64,000 bases of DNA, from contig NZ_JXJU01000006.1 of the NCBI RefSeq assembly GCF_002441655.1, forward strand, positions 62,001 through 126,000, in the 5' to 3' direction. The position numbers and the translations under genes are program-made. The notes under the pieces are model-generated. The model worked only from the letters and a program-made list of their open reading frames with translations. It did no database searches and was not told the DNA's origin. This DNA is from Lactococcus fujiensis JCM 16395. GTDB taxonomy: Bacteria; Bacillota; Bacilli; Lactobacillales; Streptococcaceae. Positions 1 through 8,069 of the stretch are shown piece by piece (within the stretch, counting starts at the first letter, position 1; each line of letters opens with the position of its first letter).

Positions 1-810
1 TATACCGTGAAAACCGTCAATTGTTTTAATATCATTTTCATCTAACTCAAAATCAAAAAGATCAGCATTTTCCTTTATTCGTGCAGGAGTCACCGATTTT
101 GGTAGTGGCAAGTAGCCTTTCTGGAGTGACCAGCGTAATACGACTTGCGCAACCGATTTTTTATAGCTCGCAGCAATGTCTTGAAGCTCTGGAATAGACA
201 AGATTTTACCAGTTCCAAGAGGACTATAGGCCTCCGTGAAAATATTATGCGCTTGATTAAAGGCTACAATTTCTTCCTGCTGGTCAGTTGGGTTAATCAT
301 GATTTGATTGACCACAGGTTTGATTTCTGCCACTTCCAATAGTGGTTCTAAATGTCTCGCATGAAAATTTGAAGTCCCAATGGCACGGATTTTGCCAGCG
401 CGGACAGCTTGTTCCATGGCGCGCCAAACACGTTCATTACGTTGAGCAAAATGAGGGCGAGAAGATATGGGGTTTGGCCAATGGATCAAATATAAATCGA
501 CATAATCTAAGCCCAGTTTGTTCAAACTTTCGTTTATTTCGACTGCTGCATCTTCTGTTGTCAGGGCCGTATCCCATAATTTTGTCGTCACAAATAAGTC
601 CGCTCGATCAATGCCAGAATCTTTAATTGCCCGTCCAACAGATTCTTCATTACCATAAATAGCCGCCGTATCAATGTGTCGATAGCCTGTTTCGAGCGCA
701 GTTTTTACTGCCTGATAGGCTTCTTCTCCATCTTTTGATTGCCAGGTCCCAAAACCAACTTTGGGGATTTTCATCCCATTTGGTAAAAGATATGTAGCTG
801 TCAAACTCAT
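1..810 (-). CDS. Aldo/keto reductase, 3' end cut by window edge
   Basis: NAD(P)H-dependent reductase of the aldo/keto reductase family, cytosolic. About 270 residues are visible from the ATG at 810 (SD AAGGAG just upstream); roughly the last dozen codons lie outside the window. Family landmarks are the early VGFGTWQSKDGEE segment, GYRHIDTAAIYGNE (catalytic Asp and Tyr), the Lys in TKLWD and the LIHWP motif. The protein is closely similar in order and wording to the complete 281-residue copy at 44415-45260, so the two are paralogues about 44 kb apart. The physiological substrate cannot be read from sequence; 2,5-diketogluconate or general aldehyde/ketone reduction is typical. Confidence 0.93.
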   Translation of the reverse strand, partial: MSLTATYLLPNGMKIPKVGFGTWQSKDGEEAYQAVKTALETGYRHIDTAAIYGNEESVGRAIKDSGIDRADLFVTTKLWDTALTTEDAAVEINESLNKLGLDYVDLYLIHWPNPISSRPHFAQRNERVWRAMEQAVRAGKIRAIGTSNFHARHLEPLLEVAEIKPVVNQIMINPTDQQEEIVAFNQAHNIFTEAYSPLGTGKILSIPELQDIAASYKKSVAQVVLRWSLQKGYLPLPKSVTPARIKENADLFDFELDENDIKTIDGFHGI

Positions 811-872
811 CTTTCAACTCCTTTTATCTTGTATTTATTCTATGATAACATGAAATTCGATTTTTTTTAACA

Positions 873-903
873 AAAAAAAGATTTGACCTAAGCCAAACCT
901 TAA
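873..903 (-). terminator. Terminator of tRNA-Glu
   Basis: On the minus strand a roughly 9-bp stem (AAGGTTTGG against GGTCAAATCTT, with G-U pairs) is followed by a run of eight T, just downstream of the tRNA gene. Confidence 0.65.
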
Positions 904-906
904 TGA

Positions 907-978
907 TAGTCCCAAGGGGAATCGAACCCCTATTTCCGGAATGAGAAACCAGTTTCCTAACCATTAGAAGATGGGACC
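907..978 (-). tRNA. tRNA-Glu (anticodon CTC), unusual anticodon stem
   Basis: A 72-nt cloverleaf folds on the minus strand: acceptor GGTCCCA/TGGGACT, T-arm AGGGG-TTCGATT-CCCCT, D-arm TTC/GGA with AATGGTTA loop. The anticodon loop is TTCTCAT, giving CTC, which reads GAG. The anticodon stem CTGGT/TCCGG is weak: the pair closing the loop would be U-U and another is U-G. CCA is not encoded. A minor Glu isoacceptor is the simplest reading; a decaying tRNA is possible. Confidence 0.8.
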
Positions 979-997
979 TTAATTAACTCTAAGTTTA

Positions 998-1026
998 AGT
1001 CTAGCACTCTTTTTTAAGCTTGTCAA
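998..1026 (-). promoter_or_regulatory. Promoter of tRNA-Glu
   Basis: On the minus strand TTGACA (1021-1026), a 17-nt spacer and TAGACT (998-1003) with an upstream TG (extended -10). It points at the tRNA 20 nt further on. Confidence 0.75.
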
Positions 1027-1043
1027 AAATTTAACAATTTTTT

Positions 1044-1068
1044 AAAGGTATCATTTTTTGATACCTTT
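1044..1068. repeat. 9-bp inverted repeat between divergent transcripts
   Basis: AAAGGTATC (1044-1052), 7-nt spacer, GATACCTTT (1060-1068). It lies between the tRNA-Glu promoter and the -10-like TATACT (1075-1080) of the GyrI-like gene. It could be an operator for that gene or a weak hairpin; the T-run after it is short, so I do not call it a terminator. Confidence 0.45.
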
Positions 1069-1111
1069 TAGATTTATACTTGAATTATCAAAAAAAGAAA
1101 AGAGAAATCTA

Positions 1112-1582
1112 ATGGAATACTCAATTAAACACGTTGCAAAGAACTATAAAATGACCGCTTTCGGCGTTTCCTTCGACGATTTTAATGATTGGCAAGGGAA
1201 TGCTGCTCGTACCTCAGCAAAAAAAGCTGAAATTATAGCCAACGGAAGCCTATCAGCGCTGACAGCTTTGAGTGATGGCCAAATTTACCAAATTAATTAT
1301 GTTCTTGATGGTAAGGCTTGGCGAGGATTTGGTGTTATGGGAGAATTCAATTTAGACGGTGCAGTAGTCTTGGATTTTCTTGCAGGAGATTATTTGATCT
1401 TTTCAGCAAATGGCACCAATGAAATGACCTTGGCAGATGAAATCACTAGCATGGTCTTTGGACAAGGCTTAAAAGAAGCCTCTGATTATAAATACATTGG
1501 ACCGGGTAACGCCACTTTCGTCAAATCTGTTGAGAAAAATAAATTTTATGGCGAAATGGCGCTCCGGGTTGAAAAAATCTAA
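1112..1582 (+). CDS. GyrI-like / effector-binding domain protein (copy 1)
   Basis: A stand-alone small-molecule-binding domain of the GyrI-like / AraC effector-binding type, 156 residues from the ATG at 1112. An earlier in-frame ATG at 1058 would sit inside the inverted repeat and has no SD; starting at 1112 matches the length of the paralogue at 2543. Shared landmarks between the two are the YIGxxNAT loop and the C-terminal YGEM/YGEF strand. No DNA-binding domain is present. Such proteins bind hydrophobic or cationic compounds; the ligand here is unknown. Confidence 0.75.
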   Translation: MEYSIKHVAKNYKMTAFGVSFDDFNDWQGNAARTSAKKAEIIANGSLSALTALSDGQIYQINYVLDGKAWRGFGVMGEFNLDGAVVLDFLAGDYLIFSANGTNEMTLADEITSMVFGQGLKEASDYKYIGPGNATFVKSVEKNKFYGEMALRVEKI

Positions 1583-1614
1583 AAATATACCTGTAATCAA
1601 TGACAAAAATTTAG

Positions 1615-1626
1615 TATAATGAAACC
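1615..1626 (+). promoter_or_regulatory. -10 box 6 nt before start codon (leaderless)
   Basis: TATAAT at 1615-1620, then GAAACC, then ATG at 1627. There is no purine-rich SD between the -10 and the start, so transcription would begin at or next to the start codon. The -35 is poor. Confidence 0.65.
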
Positions 1627-2424
1627 ATGAATAAAATCAGTTTTACAGTCACTGTTGACGATGAAGAACTTTCAATTGAAATGGCCTCTGGTGCAAAAAT
1701 GAAACTCATTAATTGCAACAACAACCGTTTTGAACTTTCAGAAAATGAGTTTTTCTTCTTGTTGAAAAAAAATCAGATCAAAATGATTTCAGCAAATAAA
1801 CCATCTATTCCCAAAATTGAATTCGACCGTTTGGTCATTATTGACCCTCGTGTTTACGACATCGATTTAGGGCAATTTGTTCAATATTTTGTCCAAACTG
1901 CTGAGGAAACTGGAATAAAATTAGTAGGACAGCCTGAAAAAATCAAGCTTCCTAAGAATATATATAACGCCTCTGCCAAGGCTGCAGATGAACTATTGAC
2001 AGCTTTATCAGCATTTTCAATTAAATTGGAAAAAAAGAAATATGTTTCTCCAAAAGCTCAACATCGTTGGAAAAAGACTATTTCAACCATTGAATTTCAT
2101 ATTAAGCACGAAGGAGCCACTGGTACCGTTGTTTGGCAAAAGTCAAATGAAATGCGCCTTTTTGCAGGGGCTAAGATGCTGACTGAAGAGGCAGCGCCGC
2201 GTCGAAAAGACGGAACACTTGGACTTCCTGCCAAATTCACTGCCAATTTACGTGACGAAAACGCAGCTAAGTGGAATCATGAAACTTATGTGACCATTGA
2301 AGATATTATTTTACGTTCGGTAAATGAGGTCGGTCATTTTCTTTATTTTGCTGGGACGAACAGCTGGCTCGAAATGATTGACGATCAAGGAAGAACAATT
2401 CATGAACTCACAGTTGTTCAATAA
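1627..2424 (+). CDS. Conserved hypothetical protein, 265 aa
   Basis: I do not recognise this family. The protein is soluble: no signal peptide or membrane segment. The first ~115 residues look like alternating strands and helices (VTVDDEELSIEMASGAKMKL near the start), followed by a Lys-rich middle (KLEKKKYVSPKAQHRWKK, about 135-150) and an alpha/beta C-terminal part. Its start is fixed by a -10 box placed 6 nt upstream, implying a leaderless mRNA. It sits between two GyrI-like paralogues on the same strand, but it has its own promoter, so shared function is only a guess. Confidence 0.7.
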   Translation: MNKISFTVTVDDEELSIEMASGAKMKLINCNNNRFELSENEFFFLLKKNQIKMISANKPSIPKIEFDRLVIIDPRVYDIDLGQFVQYFVQTAEETGIKLVGQPEKIKLPKNIYNASAKAADELLTALSAFSIKLEKKKYVSPKAQHRWKKTISTIEFHIKHEGATGTVVWQKSNEMRLFAGAKMLTEEAAPRRKDGTLGLPAKFTANLRDENAAKWNHETYVTIEDIILRSVNEVGHFLYFAGTNSWLEMIDDQGRTIHELTVVQ

Positions 2425-2542
2425 ACTGGAAAAGTTGTCGTTTTTGAATGATCACTTGACTGCACTTTGTATTTTTGTCAGCACTTACAGATCTTCGTTT
2501 AAAAAAATCAATCTGTTTAATTCATAGATCAAAGGAGAAAAA

Positions 2543-3019
2543 TTGGCAAATTACACTTTAGTTCATAAAACTGGCTTTACACTGACAGGTTACGGTTTTG
2601 TTATCACTGCTCCCTTTCAAGATAGTCAAGCCCTTATTTCAGAAAAAAATAAATTTTGGAATGATTTACAAGTTACAGGTAAATTCGATGACCTCAAAAA
2701 AGTAGCAAAAAATCATCGAGAATGGTCAGTTAATGAAGTTTACCAAGGAAAACCGTGGAACTATTTTGCGGTAGAAACACATTCAACAGTTGATAATGCA
2801 ACACGACTGATTGAATTTCCGGACAGTGAGTATATCGTTGTCAGTGGGAGCGGCCCCAAAGATGAGCTATTTGACCAATTAACTTATCAAGCCTTTGGTG
2901 AGGTCCTCAGTCAGATCAAAGACTATGCCTACATAGGAGGGCCAAATGCCACCTATCGTGAGAAAAATACAGACGGGACCTATTATGGAGAATTCTGGGT
3001 GCCTGTTGTCAAAAAATAA
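2543..3019 (+). CDS. GyrI-like / effector-binding domain protein (copy 2)
   Basis: 158-residue paralogue of the protein at 1112-1582, also without DNA-binding domain. Translation starts at TTG (2543) behind a good SD, AAAGGAG at 2531-2537. Conserved features are YIGGPNAT near residue 130 and the final YGEFWVPV strand, typical of the GyrI-like fold in which a Glu near the C-terminus contacts the ligand. A terminator directly follows. Ligand unknown. Confidence 0.78.
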   Translation: MANYTLVHKTGFTLTGYGFVITAPFQDSQALISEKNKFWNDLQVTGKFDDLKKVAKNHREWSVNEVYQGKPWNYFAVETHSTVDNATRLIEFPDSEYIVVSGSGPKDELFDQLTYQAFGEVLSQIKDYAYIGGPNATYREKNTDGTYYGEFWVPVVKK

Positions 3020-3047
3020 AAAAGCTAGTTAAACTAGCTTTTTTATT
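3018..3047. terminator. Bidirectional terminator
   Basis: AAAGCTAGT (3021-3029), loop TAA, ACTAGCTTT (3033-3041) followed by T-run; A-run on the other side lets it serve the convergent membrane-protein gene too. Confidence 0.85.
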
Positions 3048-4353
3048 ATGGGATAAGAATTGGAAATAGATAGGTTTTGATTAGATAAAGTCCTAACAAA
3101 ACCCAGCCCCCCGTCAGCAGATAGAGTAATATCTGATGCGTTTTACTTGCTAGCCAACGGTACCCTTCTGTCGCGAGTAACATTACCGGGAGCAAGGCCG
3201 ACAAGACATATCGCCCCTGGGCCTGATAATCTCGGAAATAAGAGGCATAAGCGGATAAAGCAAATGGTAAAGCAAGACAGAAGGTCAAAAACAAGAACAT
3301 GAATTTTTGTGTTACCGTAAAATTATTACGGTGACGAATAAGTGAATTAAGTCCCAAAATACATCCAATTATTAAAATCAAAAAATAGAGCAAATAAATC
3401 TTATTAGCAAATCGAACTTCCATAAAACCAAACATTCCGATGGCACTTTTTATCGTCATAACTAACCAACCCGGATCTGGCCCAAAAATAGAGTGGTTTG
3501 AAAAAATCATTTCGATGATATTATTGAAATATTGGCCACCGGGGTGAGCTACATTAGCACCAAATTTTTCATAATATTCAGCAGTCGTTTTAATTCCCAA
3601 AAAGTCACCAAAATGAGCATAATTTCGAATGAAAAACCAAGCAGATAATGTAAAAACGCCCCCAACTATAGTAACTGTTTTAATCAGATAATCTTTTTCT
3701 GTCACTTTGTGGTCAATAAAATAAATCATAACAGCCATTAGCACAAAAGCATAAGCTGAATAATAAGTTAAAATACAAGCCGAAACAGAAATAATTAAAC
3801 CAACACAGCTGCACCAGTCCCACCGCGTCTGTTGCCCTCTAATCAAAAAATAAAAAATCATATAAGTCGAAAAAATCGAAAATATATCATTATTCAGATA
3901 TGCACCCAAGAAAATAATTTGAGGTAAAAAGCTTGAAAAGGCTACAAACAACAACGTAGGAGTTAATTTATTAAAAATTCTAGACCCTATTTTGTATGAA
4001 AAAATCATAATTCCCACAGCAGAAAGGACACTCACCATCCGCGCTGATAATAATAAACTTCCAATCGCGACCTTAAAAGAGAACCAAGTTCCGATTGTTT
4101 TCATAACCAGAACAGCCAGCATTGACGGTAAATATGGCTCCATGGCGTAGGAAAACCCCCAATGGGGTATTCGAACAACAGCTTCAGTACCAATTGGAAG
4201 ATGATGATGTAAGTAAATAAAATTTGATAACTGAAAACGAGCTATTTCATCTGGTGCTCTAAGCGGAGGCAAATGCCCTGCTACAAAAAAACATAAGAAA
4301 AAATATGACACTACTACAATAATTTTTAAAACAAGCGAGTAATTCTTCCTCAT
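3046..4353 (-). CDS. Polytopic membrane protein, GT-C / DUF2142-like
   Basis: 435-residue integral membrane protein with about 10-12 hydrophobic segments. The loop after the first segment carries LPPLRAPDE, the acidic Pro-Asp-Glu motif expected in the first outside loop of GT-C glycosyltransferases and DUF2142 proteins, and a later YLNNDIFS motif fits the same group. Such enzymes move sugars from lipid carriers to cell-surface polymers, but the acceptor here cannot be told. Start ATG 4353 has SD AAGGAAGTGATC. It is alone between a bidirectional terminator and the tsaD cluster. Confidence 0.7.
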   Translation of the reverse strand: MRKNYSLVLKIIVVVSYFFLCFFVAGHLPPLRAPDEIARFQLSNFIYLHHHLPIGTEAVVRIPHWGFSYAMEPYLPSMLAVLVMKTIGTWFSFKVAIGSLLLSARMVSVLSAVGIMIFSYKIGSRIFNKLTPTLLFVAFSSFLPQIIFLGAYLNNDIFSIFSTYMIFYFLIRGQQTRWDWCSCVGLIISVSACILTYYSAYAFVLMAVMIYFIDHKVTEKDYLIKTVTIVGGVFTLSAWFFIRNYAHFGDFLGIKTTAEYYEKFGANVAHPGGQYFNNIIEMIFSNHSIFGPDPGWLVMTIKSAIGMFGFMEVRFANKIYLLYFLILIIGCILGLNSLIRHRNNFTVTQKFMFLFLTFCLALPFALSAYASYFRDYQAQGRYVLSALLPVMLLATEGYRWLASKTHQILLYLLTGGWVLLGLYLIKTYLFPILIP

Positions 4354-4396
4354 AGATCACTTCCTTTTTTTAGAAATTAAATAATTCTTGAATCAA

Positions 4397-4594
4397 TTAG
4401 CTTAATTCGTAATATAATTCTCCAACATTACCTACAAATTCAACAATTTTATCATCAATGATAAGTTCTAAAACTAAATCTTCATCAGGAATGACATCAT
4501 AATCTGCTAATTGTGCTGAGATAAAAGCAGCTGGGCTTTCAAATTCTTCTGTATAAGTCAATCCACTTGATTGTTTAAAAGTTAATTTCATCAT
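4397..4594 (-). CDS. Small acidic protein, DUF4649-like
   Basis: 65 residues, acidic, no membrane segment. It resembles the short DUF4649 proteins of streptococci and lactococci (beta-rich, ending in VGNVGELYYELS). SD GGAGGA precedes two adjacent Met codons (4594 and 4591). It lies 17 nt after tsaD on the same strand, so it is probably the last gene of the tsaB-rimI-tsaD transcript. Function unknown; family assignment is from memory. Confidence 0.65.
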   Translation of the reverse strand: MMKLTFKQSSGLTYTEEFESPAAFISAQLADYDVIPDEDLVLELIIDDKIVEFVGNVGELYYELS

Positions 4595-4611
4595 TTAAAA
4601 ATCCTCCAAAA

Positions 4612-5628
4612 TTAAAGAGTATCAAAAACCAAACTTGGTTTAGCATTGAGATCTAAGCCAGCATAATTTTCTTTTTTCATTTCGATATAAGCCGCAGCAG
4701 CAATCATTCCTGCATTATCTCCACACAAACGCAATGGTGGAACAATGACCTTAGCTTCTGTAATTTCATTCGCCAAACGTTCCCGGAGGCCTTGATTAGC
4801 AGAGACTCCTCCTCCTACAATCAATGTTTTAACGGGATATTTTTCCAATGCTAATTTCGTTTTACCAATTAAAACATCAAGAACAGCAGTTTGGAAAGAG
4901 GCAGCAAGGTTATCCAAGTCGTCTTTAACTAAATCTTCACCCTTTTGTTCTGCATTATGAACGGTATTAATAAAAGCAGATTTTAAACCAGAAAATGAAA
5001 ATTCAATTTCGTGAGTAGACATCATAGCACGTGGAAAATGATAAGTGTCCTTTCCTTTGTGCGCTAACTCGTCAATAGCTTTTCCAGAAGGATAAGTCAA
5101 GCCCATTACGCGACCAACTTTATCATATGCTTCACCAGCAGCATCGTCTCGTGTTTCACCTACTTTTTTGTAGCTTCCTTCTTTTTCAACATAAACAAGT
5201 TCGCTATGACCTCCAGAAACAAGTAAAGCCATCGCAGGATATTCAATTTTATCAACTAGAGCAGCAGCCATCATATGACCTGCCATATGATTGACAGGAA
5301 TTAGTGGCAAGTGATGTGCCCATGCAAAAGTTTTTGCAGCCATAATCCCAATGAGTAATGCTCCAACGAGACCAGGACCTTGGGTAACAGCAACTGCGTT
5401 CAAATCTTCTGCCGAAATTCCAGCTTGAACAAGCGCTTCATCAATGCAGGCTGTGATTTGTTCTACGTGATGACGGCTTGCCACTTCTGGAACAACTCCA
5501 CCAAAACGCTTATGACTATTGATTTGACTAGCAATAATATTTGTTAAAAGTTCTGTTCCATTTTTTAGAACAGCCACTGATGTTTCATCACAAGATGTTT
5601 CAAATGCTAGTATATAATTGTCTTTCAT
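4612..5628 (-). CDS. tsaD: tRNA N6-adenosine threonylcarbamoyltransferase TsaD
   Basis: Transfers the threonylcarbamoyl group to A37 of ANN-decoding tRNAs, working with TsaB, TsaE and TsaC. 338 residues, normal length. Signatures: [12 protein letters not shown] at the N-terminus, HMAGHMMAA (metal-binding His pair, about 111-115), [10 protein letters not shown] and [11 protein letters not shown] nucleotide-binding loops. It ends the cluster tsaB - rimI - GNAT - tsaD, with a 16-nt gap to the preceding acetyltransferase, so it is most likely co-transcribed with its partner TsaB. Confidence 0.97.
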   Translation of the reverse strand: MKDNYILAFETSCDETSVAVLKNGTELLTNIIASQINSHKRFGGVVPEVASRHHVEQITACIDEALVQAGISAEDLNAVAVTQGPGLVGALLIGIMAAKTFAWAHHLPLIPVNHMAGHMMAAALVDKIEYPAMALLVSGGHSELVYVEKEGSYKKVGETRDDAAGEAYDKVGRVMGLTYPSGKAIDELAHKGKDTYHFPRAMMSTHEIEFSFSGLKSAFINTVHNAEQKGEDLVKDDLDNLAASFQTAVLDVLIGKTKLALEKYPVKTLIVGGGVSANQGLRERLANEITEAKVIVPPLRLCGDNAGMIAAAAYIEMKKENYAGLDLNAKPSLVFDTL

Positions 5629-5644
5629 TCTTATTCTTTTCTCT

Positions 5645-6127
5645 TTATTTACTAATTTTTTTAGTTCGCCGCATTAGGATTGCATCTTCCTGCGGTTCTG
5701 TATAATAATTTTTTCGGATGTGAAATGCATCAAAATCATATTTTTCGTAAAGCCTTTGTGCTGGCAAATTTGTCGCCCGAACTTCTAAAAAAATCGTTTT
5801 AATCGTTCCATCCATTTGCTGATGTCCCCAATCAAATGGAATTTTCTCTATCAAGTGTGAAGCAATTCCTTGCCCACGCTTTTCAGGTAAAACCGCGATA
5901 TTACTGATTTCAATTTCGTCTACTAAATCAATCGTTGACAAAAAGCCAACGATTTTTTTGTCAATTTCGGCAAAATAATAGACTGATTTAGTTGCCATTA
6001 AATCGGTCTCAATAAAATTCAATGACCATGAGGCATGTCCGTCCGACACTTTTAAAATGTCAAAAATGATTTGACTAAATGTGCTCAGTTCATCCTGATT
6101 AGGGTCAAATTGCTTAATTTTCAACAT
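5645..6127 (-). CDS. GNAT acetyltransferase (RimI-like, second copy)
   Basis: 160-residue N-acetyltransferase. The acetyl-CoA loop is RGQGIAS (about residues 84-90), preceded by the strand ISNIAVLPE and followed by the [17 protein letters not shown] helix typical of RimI. Its start overlaps the stop of the upstream acetyltransferase by 14 nt, so the two are translationally coupled. Having two tandem RimI-like genes between tsaB and tsaD is a known streptococcal/lactococcal arrangement; which one acetylates ribosomal protein S18 cannot be decided from sequence. Confidence 0.9.
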   Translation of the reverse strand: MLKIKQFDPNQDELSTFSQIIFDILKVSDGHASWSLNFIETDLMATKSVYYFAEIDKKIVGFLSTIDLVDEIEISNIAVLPEKRGQGIASHLIEKIPFDWGHQQMDGTIKTIFLEVRATNLPAQRLYEKYDFDAFHIRKNYYTEPQEDAILMRRTKKISK

Positions 6128-6680
6128 TATTTCTCAACTTTTTGACCATCCAAATTGCATCTGCGCCATCTTCATAATAATTAGGCATCAAGTTGTCAGT
6201 TTCAAATCCATTACGACGATAGAGTCCTTGTGCCTTTGTATTGTCACGACGGACTTCCAAAGTCATTTGATTCTTACCTAAATTACTCATTAATCGAACA
6301 ATCTGATTAATTAATGTGGTTGCGATTCCTCGTTTTTGATAATCGCGTAAAACAGCCAAATTAGAAATATGAATATTTACACCTTTATCAGTAAGACGAG
6401 CGCCAATGAAGCCAACGACTTTATTATCAATTTCGGCAACGACAAAAAAAGCATCTTTATTCTGGACAATTTCATGTTCAAAATGCGAAAACGTCCAAGG
6501 AACCTCTCCCTCATACACATCACGCTCAATAGCAAGCATGTCAACAATGTCTCGGCGCTCTGCTAAACGATAAGCAACGCCGTTAAGATTACTTTCTAAT
6601 TCGATTTCATCCATTTCAAGATAACGTCTTGGGTTAAATCCTCTGAACGTATCCGCTAGCAGCATTCTCAGCTTCTTCAT
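6114..6680 (-). CDS. rimI: Ribosomal protein S18-alanine N-acetyltransferase RimI
   Basis: 188-residue GNAT enzyme with acetyl-CoA loop QKRGIATTL, the strand ISNLAVLRD, and LEVRRDNTKAQGLYRRNGF. Directly follows tsaB, the classical place for rimI. The longest reading starts at 6680 and overlaps the end of tsaB by 47 nt; internal Met codons at 6665 and 6614 are alternatives, and none has a strong SD, so the first ~22 residues are uncertain. Function by family: acetylation of the N-terminal Ala of S18. Confidence 0.88.
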   Translation of the reverse strand: MKKLRMLLADTFRGFNPRRYLEMDEIELESNLNGVAYRLAERRDIVDMLAIERDVYEGEVPWTFSHFEHEIVQNKDAFFVVAEIDNKVVGFIGARLTDKGVNIHISNLAVLRDYQKRGIATTLINQIVRLMSNLGKNQMTLEVRRDNTKAQGLYRRNGFETDNLMPNYYEDGADAIWMVKKLRNNVEN

Positions 6681-7359
6681 GTGTTTCCAACCATTTCTCT
6701 TCAGCTTCCACCTTCTTCAAATAATGTGGAGCAAATCCATGTGCAGGCACAATGTCCAACTTAGCACCGATGAGTGCTAAGTCGTAGGCAGATGGCAAAA
6801 CGACCAAACTATCTGTCAGAATTTGTTCATCCTGAAATCCTGCTGCCTTAATATCCTCAATAAAGTTTCCTGTTTCTCCAGTAAAAATCACAAGATTAAA
6901 ATCCGTAATCTTTTTGCTCATATCAGCTAAAAATTCGGAAAAGAGGCAGTGTTGATCAGGAACTAATGCTCGACCATTTTGGTAAACAGCAGCGTAGGCA
7001 TTTCCACGTCGTGCATCCATAACTGGAACGACTAAGGCATCTTTTGTTTTAATTCGACTGGCAATTGACAACAGACTTGAGACCCCAACGATATCCTTAT
7101 TTAATGTGTATGCAAGTGTTTTTCCAACCGTTGCAGCCAAACGAAGCCCGGTATATGAGCCTGGTCCTTGAGCCACTACAATCCGGTCTATCGAATTTGG
7201 CGCCATTTCACTTTGTGCCATTAAAAAATCAATAGCAGTCATAAGTGTTGTGCTATGATTTTTTTTCAAGTTTAATGTGACTTCACCTAGAATCGTTTTA
7301 TCGTCAACTAGGGCGACCGACAAGGCTTTTGATGAACTATCTAATGCTAAAAGTTTCAT
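6634..7359 (-). CDS. tsaB: tRNA threonylcarbamoyladenosine biosynthesis protein TsaB
   Basis: Non-catalytic partner that dimerises with TsaD for t6A37 formation. 241 residues, usual size. The ASKHA-type N-terminus LLALDSSSKALSVAL and the VAQGPGSYTGLR segment (about 62-73) identify it. First gene of the minus-strand cluster tsaB-rimI-GNAT-tsaD; SD-like AAGAAAAGAT precedes the ATG. The C-terminal coding end is shared with the start of rimI. Confidence 0.95.
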   Translation of the reverse strand: MKLLALDSSSKALSVALVDDKTILGEVTLNLKKNHSTTLMTAIDFLMAQSEMAPNSIDRIVVAQGPGSYTGLRLAATVGKTLAYTLNKDIVGVSSLLSIASRIKTKDALVVPVMDARRGNAYAAVYQNGRALVPDQHCLFSEFLADMSKKITDFNLVIFTGETGNFIEDIKAAGFQDEQILTDSLVVLPSAYDLALIGAKLDIVPAHGFAPHYLKKVEAEEKWLETHEEAENAASGYVQRI

Positions 7360-7541
7360 TTTAATCTTTTCTTCATATATTTTTAAAATTTTGATTTCTT
7401 ATACATTTTAGATGACAAAATATAGTCAAAAATCCTTCAATCCTATTTTACCACGCTAAAGCCTGAACTTCCACCTTTATTTCTTTGACAGCGATTACTT
7501 TCACAAAAAAAAGACTCTCTCTTTCCAAAAAGTTATAAATA

Positions 7542-7550
7542 TGCTAAAAT
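7542..7550 (+). promoter_or_regulatory. Extended -10 of rpoY
   Basis: TGCTAAAAT (7542-7550) with TG one base before the hexamer. Predicted start near 7557, leaving a leader of about 75 nt. Confidence 0.6.
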
Positions 7551-7592
7551 TAAAGTAATGCAATTGTGACAAGCACACACGAAGAATTGTAA

Positions 7593-7631
7593 AAGAAAGG
7601 ACAACGAGTCTGACTCGTTAATGATAAACCT
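7593..7631 (+). promoter_or_regulatory. rpoY translation-initiation region: distant SD, hairpin, minicistron
   Basis: The only good SD (AGAAAGGA, 7593-7600) lies 31 nt before the rpoY ATG (7632), too far for normal use. Between them is a perfect palindrome, AACGAGTC-T-GACTCGTT (7603-7619). A four-codon minicistron (ATG ATA AAC CTA TGA) starts at 7621 right after the hairpin and its TGA overlaps the rpoY ATG. Folding the palindrome would bring the SD close to both starts. Confidence 0.5.
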
Positions 7632-7862
7632 ATGATTTTCAAAGTTTTTTACCAAAAAAATAAAAGCCGTTCACCACGTCGTGAAACAACTCAAGTAATG
7701 TACCTCGATCTTGATGTGAAAGATGAAAAAGCTGGCGTTATTGCAGGCCGCGAAATTCTTGCACAAAATACAGATTATGTTGTTGAATTTATTGAGGGCT
7801 TGAGCGATGATGCAGTCGCTTATGACCAAGAAAATGGCAATTTTGAAATTACAACTTTTTAA
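7632..7862 (+). CDS. rpoY: RNA polymerase epsilon subunit RpoY
   Basis: Small accessory subunit of Firmicutes RNA polymerase (YkzG/DUF1447 family), 76 residues. The N-terminal IFKVFYQKNKSRSPRRE and the following beta strands match the family, and it stands upstream of rnjA, its standard neighbour. A strong hairpin follows the gene, so rnjA probably gets mainly its own transcription or read-through. The start codon is fixed by the family N-terminus although the SD is displaced. Confidence 0.94.
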   Translation: MIFKVFYQKNKSRSPRRETTQVMYLDLDVKDEKAGVIAGREILAQNTDYVVEFIEGLSDDAVAYDQENGNFEITTF

Positions 7863-7885
7863 TTTCACAAGCAAAAATTCTACTG

Positions 7886-7926
7886 CTTTAAACTTTACTC
7901 AAGATTGAGTGAAGTTTAAAGTTATT
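7886..7926 (+). terminator. Terminator/attenuator between rpoY and rnjA
   Basis: A 16-bp stem, CTTTAAACTTTACTCA with TGAGTGAAGTTTAAAG (one G-U), loop AGAT, then a T-rich tail. Confidence 0.8.
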
Positions 7927-8069
7927 TTGTTTTACAAATTTTTTTGCCTTGAGGAACTCATTTTATTCAGGATTCATTTGCATGAATCAAGAGCTAATTA
8001 AAGGCATTCATTAAAAAAAATATGGAATTAATTATTTAATCTATCTATACCAACATAAGAAAGGAACAC

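Noticed and set aside
342-626. Plus-strand open frame over the left aldo/keto reductase
   Set aside because: It is antisense to a clearly conserved gene, has no SD and no recognisable protein.
1044-1068. Intrinsic terminator
   Set aside because: No gene ends before it on the plus strand and the T-run is too short; left as an inverted repeat.
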